Below, in pieces: positions 7,687 through 11,184 of a stretch of 11,184 nucleotides of DNA; the first letter of the stretch is position 1; every line of letters starts with the position of its first letter. The position numbers and the translations under genes are program-made. A model generated the notes under the pieces. That model did no database searches, was not told the DNA's origin, and was given only the letters and a program-made list of their open reading frames with translations. Source of the DNA: Actinomycetota bacterium (lineage in GTDB: Bacteria > Actinomycetota > Acidimicrobiia > Acidimicrobiales > Ilumatobacteraceae); NCBI GenBank assembly GCA_005800965.1, contig SYEA01000130.1:1-11184 (forward strand). Direction: 5' to 3'.

Positions 7687-8780
7687 TGGCAAAAAAGACG
7701 GTTAAAAAACCGGCGAAGAAAACGATCAAGGCGGCCGTGAAGAAAACGGCGAAGAAGACGGCCAAGAAGGCCGTGAAGACGTCGGCAAAAAAGCCAGCGA
7801 AGCAAGCCGCTCGGCCGGTGCGCGCCACCAAACGGCGTGGGCCGCGCAGTGCATCCGAGCGTGTGGCTGGGCTGCTCGTGCTGTTGCCGTGGCTCATCAA
7901 ACGCAAGCGAGTGCGCCTTTCGGATGTGGCCAAGCAGTTCCGGATGAGCGAAGAAGAACTCATCGCCGACCTGCAGATGGCGGCCGTGTGCGGTGTGCCG
8001 CCATACACGCCCGATGCGCTCATTGACGTGTTCATCGACGAAGGTTGGGTGGTCGCCGAGATTCCGACGTTCTTCTCGCGACCGTTGCAGTTGACGAGTG
8101 CCGAGATGTATGCCGTCGTGGCCATGGTGCGTGCTGCCCAGAAACTGCCGGGCGCGCCATCGCGCAGCGTGCTGGCGACTGCGGTGGCAAAGTTGGCCCG
8201 TTTGGCACCCGAAGCAACTGATGCCCCGATGCACATCGACTTGCCAGATGAGCCACACCTCGAAGAGCTGCGCAGCGCCGAGAGCGAATCGGCGGAATTA
8301 CGCATTGAATATTTCAACCCGGCCCGGTCCGAGGTGGCGCAGCGAACCATTCGTGTGGTGCGCATCTTTAGCGAACACGGGCATTGGTACGTGATGGCCG
8401 ACGACGACAAGTCGGGTGCCATTCGCAACTTCCGTGTTGACCGCATCGAGTCGCTGGTGCGCACCGGCAAGATCTACAACCAGGCTGATGTTGCCTCGCG
8501 CCTCGATGACGACGCTGAGCGTGGTTGGTTCGGCGACAATCTCGAGCTCGTTTCGTTGCGGGTGCGTGGCGATGCTGCGTGGATTGCCGAGGCGTATCCC
8601 ACCGTGTCGCAGTCGTCGAACAAAGACGGCTCCATCGACGTATCTTTGCGCATCACCAGTGAGCATTGGCTGGCGCGACTGCTGTTGCGCGGTGGCCGCA
8701 ACGTCGAGGTCTTGTCGCCAGAAAAATATGTGTCGTTGGCGGCCCGCACCGCACGGGCGATTCGCGCCAAATACAACTAG
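7686..8780 (+). CDS. pafC: WYL-domain transcriptional regulator, PafC type, with lysine-rich N-terminal tail
   Basis: Expected partner of PafB in a DNA-damage-response activator. The 364 residues divide into a basic tail (1-54, 18 Lys and 5 Arg, no Asp or Glu), a winged helix at about 56-105 (ERVAGLLVLLPWL, VRLSDVAKQFRMSEEELIAD), the PafC-typical VCGVPPYTPDALIDV and a following SRPLQLTSAEMYAV, the WYL core HWYVMADDDKSGAIRNFRVD at 233-252 (Trp234-Tyr235-Val236), and a WCX-like C-terminal domain to about 345. The tail has lysine at positions 3, 7, 11 and every fourth residue through 39, like histone H1 or the HupB tail; I know of no such tail on mycobacterial PafC. ATG 7686 overlaps the pafB stop (TGATG), so translation is probably coupled; GTG 7683 is a one-codon alternative. 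Its TAG lies 14 bases from the stop of the convergent exonuclease gene. Confidence 0.87.
   Translation: MAKKTVKKPAKKTIKAAVKKTAKKTAKKAVKTSAKKPAKQAARPVRATKRRGPRSASERVAGLLVLLPWLIKRKRVRLSDVAKQFRMSEEELIADLQMAAVCGVPPYTPDALIDVFIDEGWVVAEIPTFFSRPLQLTSAEMYAVVAMVRAAQKLPGAPSRSVLATAVAKLARLAPEATDAPMHIDLPDEPHLEELRSAESESAELRIEYFNPARSEVAQRTIRVVRIFSEHGHWYVMADDDKSGAIRNFRVDRIESLVRTGKIYNQADVASRLDDDAERGWFGDNLELVSLRVRGDAAWIAEAYPTVSQSSNKDGSIDVSLRITSEHWLARLLLRGGRNVEVLSPEKYVSLAARTARAIRAKYN
7692..7802 (+). repeat. 12-base-period coding repeat for the lysine tail of PafC
   Basis: Degenerate units encode a four-residue period (K-K-x-x, where x is mostly Ala, Thr, Val or Pro) from Lys3 to Lys39. AAGAAAACG and GCCAAGAAG type blocks recur. 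Because the unit length is a multiple of three, gain or loss of units keeps the frame, so length variation between strains is likely. Confidence 0.75.
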
Positions 8781-8802
8781 TCGGGCGTTATCGGCTACCC
8801 GA
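8781..8802. terminator. Possible weak hairpin between convergent pafC and exonuclease genes
   Basis: TCGGG at 8781-8785 pairs with CCCGA at 8798-8802 around a 12-base loop. The stem is only 5 base pairs, there is no U-run on either side, and it enters the exonuclease coding end. It could act on both strands but may be chance. Confidence 0.2.
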
Positions 8803-9427
8803 AATGGGTGGTGAGTTGTTCGTAGGTCGTGATGTGGTTGGCGGCCAAAAGTGACGGCAGCACCGACGCAGTGAGCTGAGCGTCGGCCAGAGCATCGTGC
8901 GGACGATCGGTGCTTTTACCCAGGCGGGCTGCCACATCTTTGAGTTTGTGCGACATCGTGCGCTGGGGGTCGAGTTTGCGGGATAACAACAGCGTGCAGA
9001 GTGGCCCCGTGAGTTGGAGCGGTACGGATAGACGAATCGAGTCGGATCGCAAAAAGCCGACATCAAACTTGGCGTTGTGCGCCACGAAGACACAATCTTT
9101 GATGAGTTCATTCATCGTCTCTAAAGCCAAGGCGGGTTGCACACCGTGACGCAACTGACGACGAGTGATGCCATGCACATGAAACGCCCCAACGTGGCCA
9201 AAGCCCCATGTCAAGCGACGCAGATAGGTGACCCACTCGTGTTCGACGGTGCCGTCACCGCGCATGATGACCACACCAATTTGCAGCACGCGGTCTTCGT
9301 CGGTGGACAGGCCAGTCGTTTCGGTGTCGACTACTGCGAAGCGAACGTTTTCGATGCGCACTGTATTGGCGAGTGTCTCGGCTGGTGTCGCAACTGGTGT
9401 AACAGCGGGCGTCTCGGCTGGCGTCAT
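8795..9427 (-). CDS. DnaQ-like 3'-5' exonuclease (DEDDh family)
   Basis: A 210-residue exonuclease of the RNase T/DnaQ superfamily that removes nucleotides from 3' ends using two metal ions. All catalytic residues are present: Asp34 and Glu36 in AVVDTETTGLS, Asp122 in VAHNAKFDVGFL, and His177 and Asp182 in RPHDALADAQ. The GAFHVHGITRRQL segment is typical of PolC/DnaQ-type proofreading domains. There is no polymerase, GIY-YIG (Cho-like) or BRCT domain, so it is a stand-alone nuclease, either a proofreading subunit or a repair enzyme. Its first 22 residues are Thr/Pro/Ala repeats (TPAETPAVTPVATPAET) before the fold. The ATG at 9427-9425 overlaps the helicase TGA (ATGA), which supports this start and coupled translation; an internal GTG at 9361 would remove the repeat region. 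Pairing with a UvrD-type helicase suggests joint action on unwound DNA, which is inference. Confidence 0.9.
   Translation of the reverse strand: MTPAETPAVTPVATPAETLANTVRIENVRFAVVDTETTGLSTDEDRVLQIGVVIMRGDGTVEHEWVTYLRRLTWGFGHVGAFHVHGITRRQLRHGVQPALALETMNELIKDCVFVAHNAKFDVGFLRSDSIRLSVPLQLTGPLCTLLLSRKLDPQRTMSHKLKDVAARLGKSTDRPHDALADAQLTASVLPSLLAANHITTYEQLTTHFG
9375..9421 (-). repeat. Short coding repeat in the Thr/Pro/Ala lead of the exonuclease
   Basis: GTCTCGGCTGG (plus strand) occurs at 9375-9385 and 9411-9421, 36 bases (12 codons) apart, with looser copies of the GGTGT element between. It encodes the TPAET-type residues 3-19 of the exonuclease. Period and phase keep the frame. Confidence 0.65.
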
Positions 9428-11184
9428 GAGTGGTTGACGGCAGTAGTGGGCGGCAGATGGAGTTCGCGCAAAATTGCCGCACCGAGTCGGTTGGCGGTGA
9501 GTGGGCCAAGGATGCGCGCTAGCTCTGTCATGTCGGCGGGCTGGGCAGTGATGATTCGGGAAATTTCGACGTCACTCAGCACTGCTTCGGGCAGGGTGAA
9601 GTTGGTGCGCGCAATCACGTTGCGTACTTCGCGCAAACGATTTCGCAGTTCTCGTTCGGCGGCTATGCCTGGGTCGACGGGTCGAGCGAATGCGACTCGT
9701 GCCACTGGTTCAATCGGCTGGTCGCGGCGATGCACGGTGTCGGGCAGGTCGGCAAAAAACGGGCTAGCCGTCGTAACACGGCCTTTGCGCCGCAACACTC
9801 GAATAATCACCAGATGGTCGGCCGCTCGGGTGCATGCAACATAGGCAAGCCGGGCTTCTTCACGTTGTTGTTCGCTGGTGGTGGCTCCTGAGTGGGGCAT
9901 CAAGCCACGCTCGGCGCCCACGATGATGACCCGAGAAAACTCGCGACCCTTGGCCGAGTGAAACGTGAGCAACTCGACGCCGTAGTGCTCGGGCGTGGTA
10001 TTGCTGGCTCGTAGATATGCCGCTGCACTGCGGCCGTCGATGTTGCCCTGAGTGCTACTGCGCAAATAAGCCTGCACTTGCTCGGCAACGACTCGTTCGT
10101 CGTTATCACTCGACTCGACGATCACATCGGCAGCCCACACCGTGAGGTCGTGGCGGGTGCGACACTCGGCAACTTCGTCGATGGCGCTGGTGCGAACGGC
10201 GCTGGCGCGACGCGACGCAACCGGCACACCCGCACTGCTCAGCATGCGCGACAGCGGCTCGAGCACGGCATTGGTGCGGGCCAAGATGGCCAGCGACGGG
10301 CTAGTTACTTGCTGGATATGTTGCGTGACAAGTTGTCGCACTGCAAACGCCTCGTCGAATTCATCTTGCACCTCGAGATATTCAACGGGTAGGCCATTAG
10401 AGCGGCGCGATTGCACATCGGGTGTCGAGCCATTGTTGACTGCCACATGCGTCGCCACATCGAGCACTTGCGGAGTGCAGCGGTAGTTATTGGGGAGCGA
10501 CAATACGGTCGGCTGATTGAGCGCATCCGGCAGGCTGCGAAACAGCATCGGGTCGGCGCCGTTCCATCCGTAGATGGCTTGCAGTGGGTCGCCAACGATG
10601 AACACATCGTCACGGTTGCCGCGCAGCGCTTCGAAAAATGCGTATTGCAGCGGGTTCATATCTTGTGCTTCGTCGACGAAGAGGTGTCTGAATCTGAATC
10701 GAGTGGCAGCCGCAAAGTCGGGGCGGTCGTTGATGGCTCGTGTGGCCAGCGAGATGAGATCGTCTAAGTCGGCCACCCCTCGCTTGCGTTTGAGTTGTTC
10801 GTAGGCGTTGTAGGCCGCAGCAACACGCGCTGGCTCGAGCGGCACGTTGCGCGCAGTACGTCGCACTTCACTTTCGTAGCGCTCGGGCGTAACGATGCGG
10901 GCGTGAGCCCAGTCAATTTCGGCGAGCACCGCTGCAGATTGTCGACCGAGCGAGTTTTCACCCATGGCTTGGTCGAGCAACGCCACGCGATTGCCCACGA
11001 TGGCCGGCACTTGCGCCGACGTGTCACTGGCTCGCCGGCGCAGCAGGGCGAGTGCCACCGAGTGAAACGTGCCAATGGTCGGTTGATCGCTGTCGCCTGC
11101 TCGATCGTGGCGAGCGACTCCGAGGGTTCGCAGGCGACGTCGCATTTCGGCAGCGGCTTCACGCGTAAAAGTAATAGCCAAGAC
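9424..11184 (-). CDS. uvrD2: UvrD2-type superfamily 1 DNA helicase with C-terminal HRDC domain (N-terminus off right edge)
   Basis: An ATP-driven 3'-5' DNA helicase used in repair. 586 codons are visible; the frame is open at 11184, so the Walker A part lies outside. Motifs in order, numbering from the edge: LAITFTREAAAEM (Ia) at 2-14, IGTFHSVALALL at 37-48, LFVDEAQDMNPLQY (II) at 168-181, VGDPLQAIYGWNG (III) at 197-209, LPNNYRCTPQVL (IV) at 230-241, LLTFHSAKGREF (V) at 405-416, and AYVACTRAADHLVI (VI) at 447-460. Only about 100 residues separate the ARTN region from motif V, so the 2B subdomain is short. Residues 512-574 (RNRLREVRN, SDVEISRI, MTELARILGPLTANRLGAAI) look like an HRDC domain, as in mycobacterial UvrD2. 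The cysteine cluster that joins helicase and HRDC there is missing: the linker (about 460-510) has no cysteine. The exonuclease gene follows with a 4-base ATGA overlap. Confidence 0.9.
   Translation of the reverse strand, partial: VLAITFTREAAAEMRRRLRTLGVARHDRAGDSDQPTIGTFHSVALALLRRRASDTSAQVPAIVGNRVALLDQAMGENSLGRQSAAVLAEIDWAHARIVTPERYESEVRRTARNVPLEPARVAAAYNAYEQLKRKRGVADLDDLISLATRAINDRPDFAAATRFRFRHLFVDEAQDMNPLQYAFFEALRGNRDDVFIVGDPLQAIYGWNGADPMLFRSLPDALNQPTVLSLPNNYRCTPQVLDVATHVAVNNGSTPDVQSRRSNGLPVEYLEVQDEFDEAFAVRQLVTQHIQQVTSPSLAILARTNAVLEPLSRMLSSAGVPVASRRASAVRTSAIDEVAECRTRHDLTVWAADVIVESSDNDERVVAEQVQAYLRSSTQGNIDGRSAAAYLRASNTTPEHYGVELLTFHSAKGREFSRVIIVGAERGLMPHSGATTSEQQREEARLAYVACTRAADHLVIIRVLRRKGRVTTASPFFADLPDTVHRRDQPIEPVARVAFARPVDPGIAAERELRNRLREVRNVIARTNFTLPEAVLSDVEISRIITAQPADMTELARILGPLTANRLGAAILRELHLPPTTAVNHS

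Noticed and set aside
7394..8470. Long minus-strand frame of 358 codons opposite pafB/pafC, with a striking Phe/Ala/Val hydrophobic stretch
   Set aside because: The hydrophobic stretch is only the reverse complement of the lysine repeat of PafC (AAG/AAA read as CTT/TTT). The frame crosses the pafB-pafC junction and shows no family motif.
9428..11184. The helicase-exonuclease unit as an anti-phage defence system
   Set aside because: The helicase has the housekeeping UvrD2 layout with HRDC, the nuclease is an ordinary DnaQ-like protein, and there are no integrase, toxin or other defence genes nearby.

Overview
The window looks like ordinary chromosomal DNA from an actinomycete-type bacterium. 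The evidence is a fairly GC-rich composition by eye, frequent GTG starts, genes that start almost without Shine-Dalgarno sequences, and a tandem pair of WYL regulators of the PafB/PafC type. The helicase carries a C-terminal HRDC domain, as in the actinobacterial UvrD2 type. Class Acidimicrobiia would fit the long argininosuccinate synthase and the lysine-rich tail on PafC, but that placement is inference. I see no mobile element, CRISPR array, tRNA or rRNA. Coding density is very high: the longest gap between genes is about 80 bases, so no stretch over 300 bases lacks a gene.

Layout, left to right. Positions 1-679 (minus strand) hold a small four-helix membrane protein of unknown function whose stop overlaps the start of argG (arginine biosynthesis), which runs off the left edge. 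Diverging from it across 43 bases are a family 2 glycosyltransferase (723-1487), an L,D-transpeptidase with a peptidoglycan-binding domain (1492-2523), an alpha/beta hydrolase (2547-3446) and a TetR-type regulator (3527-4156). The first two fit envelope work: a sugar transferase and a wall cross-linking enzyme. The TetR gene meets the minus-strand rarD-type transporter gene tail to tail, with their stop codons overlapping.

A second 43-base divergent gap separates rarD (4153-5067, minus) from pgi (5111-6685), glucose-6-phosphate isomerase. Close behind pgi come pafB (6703-7686) and pafC (7686-8780), which overlap by one base. In mycobacteria PafB and PafC form the activator of the LexA-independent DNA damage response. 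Converging on them from the right edge is a two-gene minus-strand unit: a UvrD2-type helicase with an HRDC domain (partial) whose stop overlaps the start of a DnaQ-like DEDDh exonuclease. The right half of the window is therefore a DNA-repair neighbourhood, although shared regulation cannot be shown from this sequence.

The most unusual thing is the N-terminus of PafC: about 54 residues with lysine at every fourth position and no acidic residue, resembling histone H1 or the tail of mycobacterial HupB, fused to a WYL transcription factor. I did not find a convincing new multi-gene system.
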